DNA of 64,000 nucleotides from Hyparrhenia diplandra (GCA_015847255.1 JADLZK010008231.1:248001-312000), one strand, 5' to 3'; positions 1 through 12,200 are shown, numbered from the stretch's first letter. Program-made: numbers and translations. Notes: generated by a model from the sequence alone, not told the origin.

Positions 1-88
1 AGCAAAGGTTTATGTGACATAAGTGTGTTATCTCTCGTGTTATAGAGCTAAGTTGGCGGTATAAAGTGTGTGATTTTGACCGCCAACA
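1..88 (-). mobile_element. LTR fragment (gypsy-type), cut by window edge
   Basis: The first 88 bases read on the minus strand as the start of an LTR: the plus-strand end is GACCGCCAACA, so the minus strand begins TGTTGGCGGTC. The same end sequence, with shared blocks such as ATGTGACATAAGT and AGTTGGCGGTAT, recurs at the right end of the solo LTR near 52.3 kb. The LTR sits directly against retroelement pol sequence, between the reverse transcriptase and the RNase H part, so it is an insertion into an older element. Its other end is outside the window, so solo LTR versus full element cannot be decided. Confidence 0.7.
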
Positions 89-1189
89 GTTAGCGATGGC
101 TGAAATCTTTTTCGGGCTGGTTTCGATGCCATGCTCGGAAATGACAAAATCTAGAAGCATCCCCTTGGGTATGCCAAAGACGCACTCCTCGGGGTTAAGA
201 TTAATGACCTTTGCTTTGAGTGCATCTAAGGCCAATTTAAGGTCGGCTACTAGGTTCCCGACCCATTTGGTTTTGACTATGATGTCATCTACGTAAACTT
301 CGATGGTTGGGCCAATGAGCCATCCAAGAACATGGAGCATGCATCGCTAATAGGTGGCCCCAACATTTTTGAGCCCAAACGGCATGGTTACGTAACAAAA
401 TATCCCAAACAGGGTAATGAAAGAAGTGGCGAGTTGGTCAGACTCTTTCATCGTGATCTGATGGTAACCAGAATATGCATCAAGAAAAGAAAGGGCTTCA
501 CACCCAGCAGTGGCATCTACGATCAGGTCTATCCATGGTAATGGAAATGGGTGCTTAGGGCATGCTTTGTTAAGACTAGTGTAATCTACGCATATTCTCC
601 ATTTACCATTCTTCTTCTTAACAAGTACAGGGTTAGATAGCCATTCGGGGTGAAATACCTCTTTGATGAATCCAAACCGCCCCAGCCTTGTGGAGCTCCC
701 CGCCTCGATCACCTTGTGTCTCTCCTCGCCAAAGCGGCCATGCGTTGTTTCACCGCTTGGCTTTCGGTTGGATGCCCAAGGAGTGCTCGGTGACTTCCCT
801 AGGAATGCCTGGCATGTCCAAGGGACTCCACGCAAAAATGTCAGCGTTTGTGTGGAGAAAGTCGACGAGCACTATTTCCTATTTAGGATTGAGCGCGGAA
901 CTGATCCGCACCGTCTTGCCGTCATCCGTACCGGGGTTCAAAGGGGACTTCTTTGATTCCCTCCGTGGGCTCAAAGGACCCTATAGCCTTCTTTTTCGCG
1001 TCGGGGGCCTCCTTGGCGAGGGCCTCTAACTCATTGATGAGCAGCTCAGACTCATCGAGTGCCATGGCATATTCGCAGCACTCAACGTTGCACTGGTAGG
1101 CGTGCTTGTAGGTGGCGCTAACGGTGATGACTCCATTGGGCCCCGACATCTTGAGTTTGAGGTAGGTGTAGTTCGGGATGGTAAGTGCC
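89..1189 (-). pseudogene. Tat-type gypsy pol fragment: end of protease region and reverse transcriptase
   Basis: Read on the minus strand this is the reverse transcriptase part of a Ty3/gypsy polyprotein. Recognisable blocks, in order, are PNYTYLKLKMSGPNGVIT (around 1180-1125), FIKEVFHPEWLSNPVLVKKK, WRICVDYTSLNKACPKHPFP, FLDAYSGYHQI, MPFGLKNVGATY, and the catalytic YVDD near 285-300. The same protein order occurs in the element at 41.9-56.8 kb. A TAG at about 345-347 replaces the Gln expected after ATY, and other frameshifts separate the blocks, so no functional protein can be made. The reading stops at position 88, where an LTR is inserted. The RT would have copied element RNA into cDNA in virus-like particles. 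Confidence 0.88.
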
Positions 1190-2555
1190 TGTTGGTGTTT
1201 CTTAGCTTAAAGCAAAGAAAGTCCGCAAGCGCACGCAGGGAAAGACCATTGTAGCACTTCACCCTGGTGGTATTCGTGGTATCGTATTTTACTTTCGTAG
1301 ATAGTTGTGTAGAGGGCTTTTGTATCGCGGTCTACCTAGGCAAGGTTAAGCTTCTAAGAGGAATGAGGTATCTTTAAGGGTCGACACTCTCGTGAGGGAT
1401 CACTTTCGTCCGTTATCTCCTTACTTCGGCACCGCCCACGCCCAAAGGACAAAGTGTCCGACACTGCACTGCGCCACACACCGAACGTGGGGGGATTACG
1501 AAGGACGGACAAGGTCGTCCACGACCGCCGCCTACCCCCCTCAACCGTAGGATGCGCCCACAAAAGATAGGAAACCACTAGTCCAAACACCACGCTCAGA
1601 CCGATGATTACTACTCTAGTGTGATATCAAGGCTTACCCTCCCCTCGGGTCCTTCTATTAGTGTACCGCCTCGCGAATGACTATCAATCCCGCAAAGATT
1701 ATAACGGCTAAGATAATATGCTTGAAAATAATAACCGAAAAGAGGAACACAACCTCGTCTTACCAAAGTGTAAGTAGATTGTAGAGGTACAAGCGAGGAT
1801 GTACCGACAAATCCCAAGACTCCGACCTCCTAGGAACCGCGCTGAACACCAGGGGCACTCCGACAACTCAGGGTAGAAGGAGCCAAGTCTCCTTCTAGCT
1901 TTCCCTCTCTCACTCTCTAGAACTAGAATGGGGATAGAGGGTAGAAAACTCTCTCTCTCTCTCTTGCTTCTCTTGTGCTTGTAGCTCTTTTGAGGTGTGT
2001 TGTGTGTTGTGGAAGAGAGTAGAGAGCCTTTTTTATAGCTTGAGTGGAGGGGTGTCTTTGGAAATGTGCCTCCTCCCTCCATTATGGCAAAACCGACCAA
2101 GGGGAGGCGGTTTTCAGGTTCAACGCACCTAGACAACACCGCCACCGACGTTTCTCGCAACTGAATTGAACAGCCTCCCAAAGGCCCGGCCCCACCGGCC
2201 AAGACAAAAGGCATCACGCACCCACCCTTGTCGGGCCCACATCGGCCCAAACTTGGCGTGGCGCCCTCTTTTCGTTGTGTTGGGCTTGGTGGTGCGGTGT
2301 TGGAAGCTTTGAGTTCGTGACCCAACCGAGGTAAGTTGGCTTGGCTTTCCATTTGGCTCCTTTGGGCCTTTTTCTATTTATTGTTTTTATTCTCATTTTC
2401 TTTGTATTTTGGCCCAAAGTGCACATATCCTCGCCTTTGTACGCGAAGCCAAATATACACCAAAACTATGGAATTTGTTAATTTATAATCCCTATCTCTA
2501 GGTTGTTTTGGTGTATGTTGACGGTGTTTGATTTGTAGTTGGTTACCGGTCAACA
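1190..2555 (-). mobile_element. Solo LTR (gypsy-type, minus orientation)
   Basis: This 1366-base block starts TGTTGGTGTTTC and ends ACCGGTCAACA, so on the minus strand it has the TG...CA ends of an LTR. Its left end (TTTCTTAGC..., then a CGCAAGCGCACG and TAGCACTTCACCC segment) matches the reverse complement of the LTR tail of the Athila-like element near 25.1 kb. No internal element sequence accompanies it. The flanks (GTGCC left, AGGCC right) are a poor target duplication, 3 of 5 bases alike, but joining the two flanks approximately restores the protease-to-RT reading of the host element. The insertion is therefore old. The solo state implies recombination between two former LTRs. Confidence 0.72.
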
Positions 2556-4805
2556 AGGCCACAAAATCCCAGCACCTCGAAGGTGAGGGTTTCCTTCCTA
2601 AAGTTGGAGGGCTCCCCGAACATGACGGGCAGGTCGATCTGTCCTAGGGGCTTGATGCGCTTCCCCGTGCGCGATGTCAGAAGGGGCGCCCCGTTGGGGC
2701 GGATGCAAGACCGACTCACCCCATTGCGCCGGCGCCTCGGCATAGATGAGGTTGAGGCCGGCCGCCTCCGCCTATCGTGGACCTTGGTGAGCCTCGGTGT
2801 TGCCGATGACGGATCGAGGATGAGTAGGTAGCGCCCGCCGCGGGACTTGGTTCGGGTGTGCCCTCGCGATCAAAGGTGATGGAGGGTTCAAACCAATCGA
2901 GGAAGGAAGGTGTTAGCCGATCCCGCGAAGACCTCATGTCGCTCCGCCTTGTGCTCGCGCTTGAGAAAGAGGCCGTCGGGCCGTAGATAGATCATAAAGC
3001 AATTGTTAACTATGGGAAACTCATTGTTCTTGTTCTTGTTGATGCCCTTTGCCTCATCTTCTTTCTTTTCTCTAGTTCGGTGGGAGTGCGGCGAAATACT
3101 TCCTCATCATGCCGTAGTCCTTGAAGAGGTGCTTTTTGGGGTCATCGTGGTTGGGGCACGGCTTCTCCAAAGATCTAGTCGAAGAGCCCCTTCCTCCTCC
3201 GGAGGAGGTGGCTTGGGTCTTCTTTCGCTCCCACGGCCGCCACGAGCGAGCCCCCGTGTGGGCCGACCAGTCTTCGTCTTCTTGCTGCCTTTTTGTGGAG
3301 GGGGCGACGGTGGCCTCCGATTGCTTCCCCTTGTCTTTTGCCGCCTTTGAAGATGGCCCGACCGCCTGCCGTCGCCCTGGCATAGTCGGTTTGCAATGTC
3401 GTGAGCGCCTTTGGTGTGGCGGGCTTGTTGGCCCCTAGCTCCCGGACCAAATCTCGCAGGTCATCCCCGACAAGAACGCTTAACGATGTTAGCGTCACGG
3501 GAGCCGGGAAGCTCGGTGCAAAGCTTGAAGAAGCGGCAGTAATGTAATCGAGGAGGTTTTCGTTGGCCTTTTGCCGACAATTCTTGAGGTCCCATGGGTT
3601 CGGGGCATGCGTCGTCCTCGGAAGTTTTCCCACGAAGGCCTCTCAAGGTCGTCCCAATCGCGGATGTGGCGCGACGGAAGGTGTTCGAGCCACGTTCTAG
3701 CCGAATCAGCCAGATGCAGAGGGAGGTTGCGGATGATGAAGCGATCGTCATCCGCGCGCCGGCCCCGGCAGAGAGAGTCGATAGTCCGCCGAGCCAGAAG
3801 TTCGCGGTTAGTTTCGAGTACTTAGCTATGTTTGTCACGTTTAACCTTGCTGTGAGGCGCGATGCGGATTTTCTCGCCGGCACCGCGGTCCCTACCAGCT
3901 CGTGACGACTCCGCGCCCTTCGCTATCATAGCGGCCTCCCCGTTTGGGTGATAGCCGGGTCGCTCCCATCCTTCTTTGCGCGCTTCCGCCTATCACCGGT
4001 GTCGCCATCCCTTTCGCCCCCCGCTGCTCGCTGACGGGAGGGCCTTCGCTTGCTTGTCGCGATCCGGCATTGGAGCTTTTCGTGCTACGGAGGGTGCGGT
4101 GGTGCTGCATTCCAGTCCCCTTTGTCGTGATGCAGAGCTCTCCGCCCGCAACCGCGGGTTTCGTGAGAACGCCAGCTTCCGTGAGCTTTTGGCGCCCTTC
4201 GCGCCGTCGGCTGGTTCGGCATCGATCGTAGGGAGAATCGGCCGCCGCGGTAACACTCGCTAGCTCATGGAAAATGCCGGCGCGACGTTGTTTCCGCAGA
4301 TCCTGTTATGCATGTCATGGGCCCCGAAGTCGGCCCTACCGCCGGCGTGTTCGACCTTTTTTAGCCTCGGTCAGCCGGGCCGGCCCGCAACTCGGGCCAC
4401 TTGTAGTTGTTCTTCTTAAAGCTTCCGCTCCATCTCTTGGAGCTGCGCTAACTGGGGGTGAGCGGCAGCGTCCACCTCTTTCCCCTGTGTTGCGGTAGCG
4501 ACTACCAGAGTTGGATGCGGAGTCACAGAGAGAGTGTGACTGTGCTCGGTGGGATCCCCAGCCTGGGGCTCCCCATCGCACATGAAGCACTCCATGGTTG
4601 GACTAGGCTCATCCTGGACAGGTCCCTCCCCACCACTCACCATCTGTCTCGGTGACGCTATGGGTGTAGCGGGGTTGCTCTCCTCAAGGTCGCTCGATGC
4701 GGGGGAGAGTAGGATGAGATTGAGGCTCTCCTCTTCCTAGAGGAAATCCAAGCTCCCAAAGTAGATCTAGGAGCCTAGAGTCAAGTCGGCGGCTTGATCC
4801 GCCAT
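2556..4805 (-). pseudogene. Tat-type gypsy gag and protease region (degenerate)
   Basis: This is the gag-protease part of the same minus-strand element. A start codon lies at 4805 (MADQAADLTLGS, then a stop). The gag core shows NPWDLKNCRQKANENLLDYI and DDLRDLVRELG around 3600-3420, in the order typical of plant Retrotrans_gag domains. A zinc-knuckle-like segment (KPCPNHDDPKKHLFKDY) lies near 3130-3080; the last Cys of the expected pattern is Tyr. The protease tail reads GKRIKPLGQIDLPVMFGEPS near 2680-2610. Several frames are needed to follow it, so it is broken. Gag would form the particle shell and protease would process the polyprotein. The solo LTR at 1190-2555 separates it from the RT. 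Confidence 0.8.
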
Positions 4806-4869
4806 CACAACTTTACAAAGCGATTCGCGTGACGCCGCTAGGCCCCTACCTAGCGCTAACCAACCTAAG

Positions 4870-6432
4870 TGTCTTGGAAACGGGGGTATCGCAAGAATCG
4901 GACTAGTGATTCAGGGGGCCTCACAAGTGCTTCAGCTACGATGGTGTACAAGAGACACGAGATTTAGACTAGATCGGGCAGAAGGTCCCTACGTTCAGTG
5001 CGAGCGGTTGCTCGTGGTCTTCTACCTAGTTGGTACTTATAATAGGGACAATTACAAGTGTTCGAGAGAGAGATTAGCTCCCAAGTCTCTTGATGATTGA
5101 GTCTAGTGCCAATATCACATGAGCTCGGTGCTCACGGGGGGCAAGCCTAGTGATTGCTAAACTAATGAGAGAATGGTGGTGTGAAGGCTAGCTCGGAGCT
5201 CGGTGCTTGGCTTGCTTCACTTGCTATGGTTTGTAAAGCTTGTAGAACTTTGTTGAACCTACCTAAGACTATGGCCGGTCCGTCCCTTTTATAGAGGAAG
5301 GGAGTGACCGGCTCACATTCGTTTCCTAGGCTATCGAGAGAGAGAGAGAGAGAGAGTGAGAGGGAGAGAGGAGGTAGAAGAAGGGAAGGTTGTGTTGGGT
5401 TGTCGCGACATCTCCGACAGCTCCCCGGAGTTTGAACAAAGAGCTCCCGCATCGCGCCGATCACCGTCTTGGGGGTTCCTTGGCATAGAAGATTGGCACA
5501 GCTAGGCCTTTGGTCATCCGTCGCCCCTCCGTGTGGCCCCTCGTGCCCCGATTCGCGGGTTAGGCAAAGACAGGGGTTTGTACTTGTCAACCGTGGAGCA
5601 TGGCCATCGGTCTTGTCGCTCCCGGAATCGGATGGGCAATGCCGCCCCCGCTCCACATGGCCCTCCGCCGTGGGCGAAGTCAAGGAGGACGAGGCGTGGG
5701 CACAGCTGGGCTCTGCACCTTCACCGGCCGGGCGCGACCTGTGGGCCATGGTACTCCGCCCCGTTCTAGGCGTGGTCGGTGTATACGACGTCATGGCCAG
5801 TGCTGGCGACGGCACGCCGCCGCACGCCGACTCATGTCCGCCGGCTTTTGCCACCGGGAGGATCGATGGATTTGAGCCGGGCCTTCCCCATGCCTGCTCT
5901 TGAAGAAGAGGAGAAAGGGACGGGAAGGACGATCCGCCGCTCCTAGCCCCGCCCTCGCTGGGATGACGCCATGCTTGAGCTCGCAGGCCGTGGACGCAGA
6001 GCCTCTAGCCGACGCTCTCCCCACGCGATAGTCGGGTGCCCGCTCATGTCACGCCAGCAGCACGATTGGGCGCCATCCGGACGCCGCGGGGTCTGGGATG
6101 GCCGCGCTTTCCCACGCTGGGCGGGTGGTCCCACCGCCCCCAGGTGCGCAGGAGAGGCCAGCGGGATTCTAGCCGCTCGCAGCGGGCTGGAGCGAGGCGG
6201 ATCCTGCGCGATCGGAGGGGCGCCCGAGGGCTCCCGCCATCGAGGCGCGACAGCCTCGCCGGGGCTTCGCCGAGGCTCGGCCGAACCGTAGTTCCGCATA
6301 CCGAGGCTTTTCGTGGGCCTAGGTTGCTCTAGATGGGCCAAGTTAGGCTCGCCCCTTGAGCTGTACTGGTCCCTGTGCTTATGTGGGCCCGAGCCCACCA
6401 AGTGAGGGTATCCTATTTTTATATCCCCGACA
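4870..6432 (-). mobile_element. 5' LTR of the minus-strand Tat-type gypsy element
   Basis: The right end is sharp: on the minus strand it begins TGTCGGGGATATAAAAATAG. A TATA-like CCTCTATAAAAGGG lies on the minus strand near 5285-5300, as expected for an LTR promoter reading towards the gag at 4805. The left end is placed at TGTCTTGG (4870), about 65 bases upstream of the gag start, but this end and the primer binding site are not clear. A (GA)n microsatellite of about 20 bases lies at about 5335-5356. The GC-rich part 5470-6300 opens several long chance frames that are not genes. The other LTR would be left of the window. Confidence 0.72.
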
Positions 6433-8104
6433 ACGATCACGAAAACGGAACAACTGACACTGGCTGATAAGTTAAAAGCACCTCATCAAATAGCGGTTGC
6501 TGTTCTGTTGAGGCAGCACGCAAGAGATGCTGAACCAAAGCCAGCGCCGCTGCTCGAACGAGAAACAGGAAACAGTCACTGGCCAGGAGAAAGAAGAAAC
6601 AGCGAAGGAGTGCGAGAGCTTTGGGCCTCACAGAAAAAGTGGGCCGAAACAGAAAAACCACGCTGGCCTGGAGGGTGGTCGGACGGGTCATCGGGTCCGA
6701 CCGGGTCCGATCCGATGATTTCCGCAGGAAGCGCTCCCGGTTTGATGACTCGTGGCTTCCTGCCCCGTGGAAAAATCAAAGGGATTGGGTCTGCAATTCC
6801 GCGTTTCATGGACTTCCAAATGGCACTACGAATTGGCCCAGGGGACCTTGCCCCGTGTTTTCCTGGCCCCTGGAAACAGCACGGAACCCGGTGGGATTTT
6901 TACCGTGCCAAAGTAGCCCAAAGAGCATGGCTAATAATAAAGCCAAGTGCTTAGCCAAGAAAAAGAAAAGCTCTGCTCTATACAATAACTAACCTTCTAA
7001 TTGTCTATAAAACTTCTTTTATTATTATTTGTTTATCTTCTTTTCTAAAAGACGATAAACCCAGGGCATCTACTTTCGCCTCTGTAACCTCGAATTTAGC
7101 ATACGCATTTATATATAAAGACTACTTATACAACCCACGCCTGCACAATCCGCCTCAGAAACCGTTTAACGCTTTGCATGTTGCTTAAAATTAACTATAA
7201 ATGTATTTGTGTATACCATTGTGTGGCTATTTGATTGAATAATATCAAGATCCAGTGGAGCAATAAACAACCTGTTTAGATTCACAGGTAGCATTCAGAA
7301 ATGATGCAAATTCAAGTAGCAGGTACCATCAAGTAGCAAGTAGCATTCAGAAAAATACTAGTGCAAACGGAGCCTAGCAATCAGTTTCACATTCAGAAAA
7401 AGTAGCAGGACAAATACTAGTGCAGGTTCACATTCAAAAAAAAAAAAAAGCAGCTTTGCAGGTTCACAGGTTCAATCAGTTTCACGGCAGCTGCATGGAA
7501 GCAGAGGCTGGCCTGGAAAGCTATCATTCACGAATCGTACACAAAAAGAGAGCTCTGATTAAAAAAACTGAAATCATAAGCCGCCGCCGGCCATGCGCTC
7601 CGTGTGGCCATCCGCCTCTGCTCCGTGCCAAGCCGACGACGCCGAGGGGCGGGCGATGCCGAGCTCGCGATCGGCCTTCGCCCCCCAGCCGGCGCCTCCT
7701 CCCCGGGGCGACTCAGATCCCTCCCGGGCCGGGCTCGCCCTCCCGAGCCGGGCGCCGCTGCTCCACATCACGGCCGGGCGGCGGCGAGGTCGACGGGTAG
7801 TGGGCGCTGGCGCCAACTGGGACGCCCCTCCCTCTCCTCTTCCTTCCTTTCCTCCGCCTCCGCGATGGCGCGAAGAACTCCCGCGCTGGCCCCCCGCGTG
7901 GGGATCCCGCCCCTCGTCGCCGCGGAAGACGACGCGCAAAACACACCGGAGAGGTCGCCCGCTTGGCCTCGGGCACGGACGGAGCCGCCGCTCGCGCACG
8001 ACGACGAAGGCCGCCGATGGGCGCACGCTGGGGATTTTTTGCAAAGAACGCTATACGACGGGGCAAGCGACGCTACCACGACGCCCCTTATTCCTCCTCA
8101 CATC
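6433..8104. other. Intergenic DNA, then a GC-rich promoter-proximal region
   Basis: No coding feature could be supported. The 7250-7490 part has short dispersed repeats (AGTAGCATTCAGAAA, CAGGTTCACA) and an A-tract at about 7436-7449. From about 7580 the DNA becomes very GC- and CpG-rich, which opens long frames on both strands (for example 7604-8476 plus). Their composition is Arg/Pro/Ala-rich and they show no domain, so they are treated as chance frames over a CpG-rich promoter. Confidence 0.5.
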
Positions 8105-8115
8105 CATATATATAT
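8105..8115 (+). promoter_or_regulatory. TATA box of the NLR-type gene
   Basis: ATATATATAT lies downstream of the CpG-rich stretch and about 25-35 bases before a plausible transcription start in a C/T-rich leader. It is followed by an exon-like leader, a GT donor at 8610 and an NLR coding start at 9266, so it fits as the core promoter. Function is inferred from position only. Confidence 0.5.
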
Positions 8116-8139
8116 CAACTCACCGACGCCTATACATCC

Positions 8140-9265
8140 GCGGGCCCGGCCGCCTGTAACTGCAGCCCAAGCCTCCCTCTCTCCTCCCCTCCCTTCTTCC
8201 TTCTCGTGGCCATCAAAATTGCTGAGTAACTTCTTATCCGCTATTAAAAAAAAAACTTTATCCGCTCCGATTTCCTTTGACTCGACCCTGCCGAAAAATT
8301 CGATTAGTCAATCCACCATCCGTCCCCGCTCGCGACTCACGCACTCCCTCTCCCCGCGGTGTTCCTCGTTCGACGCGAGCCGGCGGCCGAAGCAGCTCGT
8401 CGCCGGTGAAATCTCTGCCTCTCACGCTCCCCTCCCCCCTCCCTTCCTCTGTTTCTCCTGCAAAAACGGAGCATAATTTCTCTCGTAACCCTACCCTAGA
8501 TCCTGGTCTTTCTCCAGTCCAAGATCCTTCCACGGAGGAAAGCAGGAGGACGTGCGGGGGAGCAGCGAGCTACTTCACTGCCGGCGGCTGTTGCACTTTC
8601 TCGTCCCAGGTATGATGTCGTGGTTATCTTCCCCGCTCTCCCATCTCTCTCAAATAGCCATATCTCCCTACTTCTGTTGCATTCCATGATTAAATCTGGT
8701 AGTTGAGATGAGTATTGCTTTTTGTATAGGTCAGCAGTAAATAGGTGTATTAATCAGTTGTTTAGATCTGGTAGTTGAAATTAATACGAGGCCAGTGGAG
8801 CACCCATGTCCATGTACTGGCCGGGAAGAGAGCTGCTGCAGCTATAGCTGGGGTGCTTGTGATCTGCTAATTTAGAGGACGGGAATGGAATCACCTCCTT
8901 GTCTTAATCAGCTCGTTTTCACTAATACTACTCTGGTAACCTAATCGTGCCAAAAAGATTTTCAGAGGACGGAATGGAATCACCTCCTTGTCTTCTGTCA
9001 ATCCCCTTTGTAGAAGCAGATCCTACCTGTCCTGTTTTTATATTTTCTGTCCATACATACATCTCAATAAGGGGTCAGTCCTCTCTGTGGAATTCCTTGC
9101 TCTTGCATTTTTTTTTTATGGTTGCTCACTTGCTCTGTTTTTATTTATGAATTTTTTAGATGATATTGCAGATTGGTTTTGCTATGCACCCAATGAGCAT
9201 GTAACAAGCAAACAAGGAAAACAGAGAGAGTGTGTGAGCACTCCACCGAGCGGGTTGAGCTGAGC
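8140..9265 (+). other. 5' UTR exon, leader intron and second UTR segment of the NLR gene
   Basis: The leader is pyrimidine-rich (about 8160-8520) and ends CCCAG|GTATGA, a good plant donor at 8610. The following AT-richer stretch behaves like an intron. A likely acceptor is ATATTGCAG at 9163-9171, preceded by a T-rich run (TTTTTTTT near 9110). The second segment, 9172-9265, leads to the ATG at 9266. Inside the intron a 31-32-base block (AGAGGACGG.AATGGAATCA...) occurs twice, at 8874-8905 and 8964-8994. Boundaries are predicted by eye. Confidence 0.45.
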
Positions 9266-12200
9266 ATGGAGTCTTCGCTTTGGGGGCCATGGCCGCCTGG
9301 CCCCTGCTGGGCCACCTGCTCATGGCAGAGTACGCCGTGCAGAAGGGCCTCAAGCCCGACATCGAGTCCCTCTCCGTGGAGCTTGTGCCGATGAAAGCTG
9401 GGTCCGAGGACTTGTCTCATGTTCCACCGACCGCATCACCGAGGTCCAAAAGCTTTGGGCACGGCACATCCGGGAGCTGTCGATGACATGGAGGATGCCG
9501 TTGATGACTTTGTTCTGCGTGGTGGCCGCGGAGAGTGTGCAGCTGATGCCACCGATGCCAACGTTTTCAAGAAGGTCCTGGCAAGGCCACCGCTGCGGTG
9601 AAGAAGTTCAAGGACCAACGCCAGATCTTCAACAAGGTCCAAGACATCAAGAAACTCTCCAACGAGTTGGCTGAGCCGCGCCGCAGTACACAGTTAGAGG
9701 CGTTGGAGCTGATCTTGCAGCGAGCACCGCATCGACCCCCAAGTCTTCGTTCGCACAAGAAAGAGTCGGATCTCATTGGCATTGAGGAGTCAAGAGACAA
9801 AGTCATCAGGATGCTGTCCTAGGGACTAAATATGATGCTCATGTGTCTGATGAGGTCCTAAAGATAGTCTCTATAGTCGGGTTGGAGGATTGGGCAAGAG
9901 TACTCTAGCCAAAACGGTGCATGATATGGTTAAGAAACAATTTGGCTGTTCTCGCTTTTATTTCGTTGGTAGGACTCCTAATCCGACTTGGACATTTAAG
10001 AAGATGTTAGTGGAACTCGATGAGAAGTATGAGCAAGTCGACATGGCTGGATGGGATGAAGAACGATTCTCGAACGAACTACGTCAATTCTTAGAGCACA
10101 AGAGGTATGTCCATGTCATTTTCCTTTCAGATTAGTTCAATGTCAATGTCTTTTTTCTCACTGGGAAAGCATGAGCAGTTTATACATTCCTATTGTACTC
10201 CAAGCCTTAGGCCCTAGCATTTGGTTCATTCGTTGAAATCGCTTTTTAGAGATTCCAGTTTTGTTGCAATGTACATCGAATTTGCTGCCAAACATCTAGA
10301 AAATCTATGGAATTTCCAAATGTATATAGATTGATTTTTAAATTGTAGCACAAATTAAATTGGTTAACAAATACTCATCTCTTATGGAGTGAATGTTTCG
10401 TTGCTAGAATCATGTTGATGTTGTCGTGGGTCTAGGTTTATTTGGATAGACTATACTGGTTTGCCAAATTATTCATAACTCTATATTCTTATTATGTCAA
10501 TTATAGGTACTTCATTGTTGTTGATGACATATGGCATGTTAGATCATGGGAAGTGATGAGATATGCCTTGAGGGATAATAATTGTGGAAGTAGAATCATC
10601 GTGACTACTCGTAATTTTGAGGTTGCCACAAAAGCAGGAGAGCTTTACAAACTAAAACCTCTTTCTGATGGAAACTCTAAGAAATTATTCTACAAAAGAA
10701 TACAGAGTTTGGAAGGAAAAAGTCTTGATGGTGTATCAGGTGAATTATCTACTAAAATCATAGATAAATGTGGCGGCATACCATTGGCTATCCTCGCAAT
10801 AGCTAGTTTATTGGTTGTAAGGTCACAAGAGGAGTGGTCAAAAGTATATGACTCAATTGATTTTGGGAATGGAGACAATACATCGAAGATACTGTCATAT
10901 AGCTACTATGATCTACCTTCTTATCTAAAGCCATGCATATTATATCTAAGCAAATTTCAAGAAGGTTCTATTACTGATACAAAGGCTGTGATTTGGATGT
11001 GGATAGGTGAAGGTTTTGTCCATCTTGAGAAAGAGGAGGATAGTCTATTTGAGGTTGGACAAAGATACTTCAACGAGCTTGTCAATAGAAGCTTGATCGA
11101 ACCAATGGACGACACATATAATTGGTTCACACAATATTTCCGTATTCATAATATTGTGTTGGATTTCATCCGTAAGTTATCAGGCGTTGAAAACTTTATT
11201 ACTGTTTTGGACAGGAGAGAGCAACATGCTTCTCTGGAAAGTTTAAGAAATGAGAAGAAAACAGGCATGCCTCGTTCGGACAACAAGGTACGCCGGCTTG
11301 CTCTCCAAAATCACCGTGTGCAGTGCTTCCCTGAACACACCATGGACATGCGAAAGGTGCTGAGGTCACTTAGCATGGAAGGTAGTAAGATTGAGAATAT
11401 GGCCCCACTTCATAGTTTTAGAGTTTGTCGTGTGCTTCAGTTACAAAACTGCCACATCCCAAACAGCTTAAGGCATCTAGGGAGGTTGTTGCATCTCAAG
11501 TATTTAGATATATCTTACACAACTTTTGATGATCTTCCTGAGGAACTCGGGCATCTAAAGTCTCTTTTAACACTGGTATTAATCGGTATTGGGCTTGCTG
11601 AGCTACCACCGGCTGTGTGTTTACTTACACAGCTGATGTGCCTGGTAGCTCAGGGGTTCAAAAGGTTCCCAGCTGACAGGATGGGGAACCTAACATCTCT
11701 AGAGGAGCTACGGTTGCAGAATGTAGTTGGCCGGAGTGCCACTGAGGACCTTGTCGTAGAGCTTGGAAAGCTGACGAGGCTGAGGGTGGTCATCATCACC
11801 TTCTCCGAGGAACTAGATGAAAAGTTGCAAAAAGCATTGGTGCAAGCTCTGTGCAATCTGAGGGAAGTCCAGGAACTAGCACTTCTTTCTAAATTGCACC
11901 AGCCAGGAGCAACTATATGGGAAGACTGGGAGCCACCAAGGCAGCTCCGCGCCTGCTTATACGTGGCATTACCTTCTTGCGGCTGCCTGGGTGGATCAAC
12001 TGCTCCTGTCTGCCATGCCTCTGCTTCTTATTTTTGGATGGGTACGTTGTTGAAGTGCAAGACCTAGATAACCTAGCAAGATTGCCTGAGCTAAGGTACC
12101 TACATCTAGACAGTTTCCGCTGGCCTCCAGGGTATGCTGTTGGTACAAACGGATTCAGGAATATGAGGTTCTGCCATGTGGGAACCGCGCTCAAGTTTCA

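Noticed and set aside
5335..5356. (GA)n tract considered as a special regulatory element
   Set aside because: Simple microsatellite in an LTR; nothing else supports a function.
5162..5854. 230-codon open frame on the minus strand
   Set aside because: It lies inside the 5' LTR of the minus-strand gypsy element, includes the (GA)n repeat as a Leu/Ser run and overlaps the LTR TATA region; not a gene.
7604..8476. 290-codon open frame on the plus strand
   Set aside because: It runs over a CpG-rich promoter, leader and TATA box, is Arg/Pro/Ser-rich with no domain, and long frames are also open on the other strand; chance frame.
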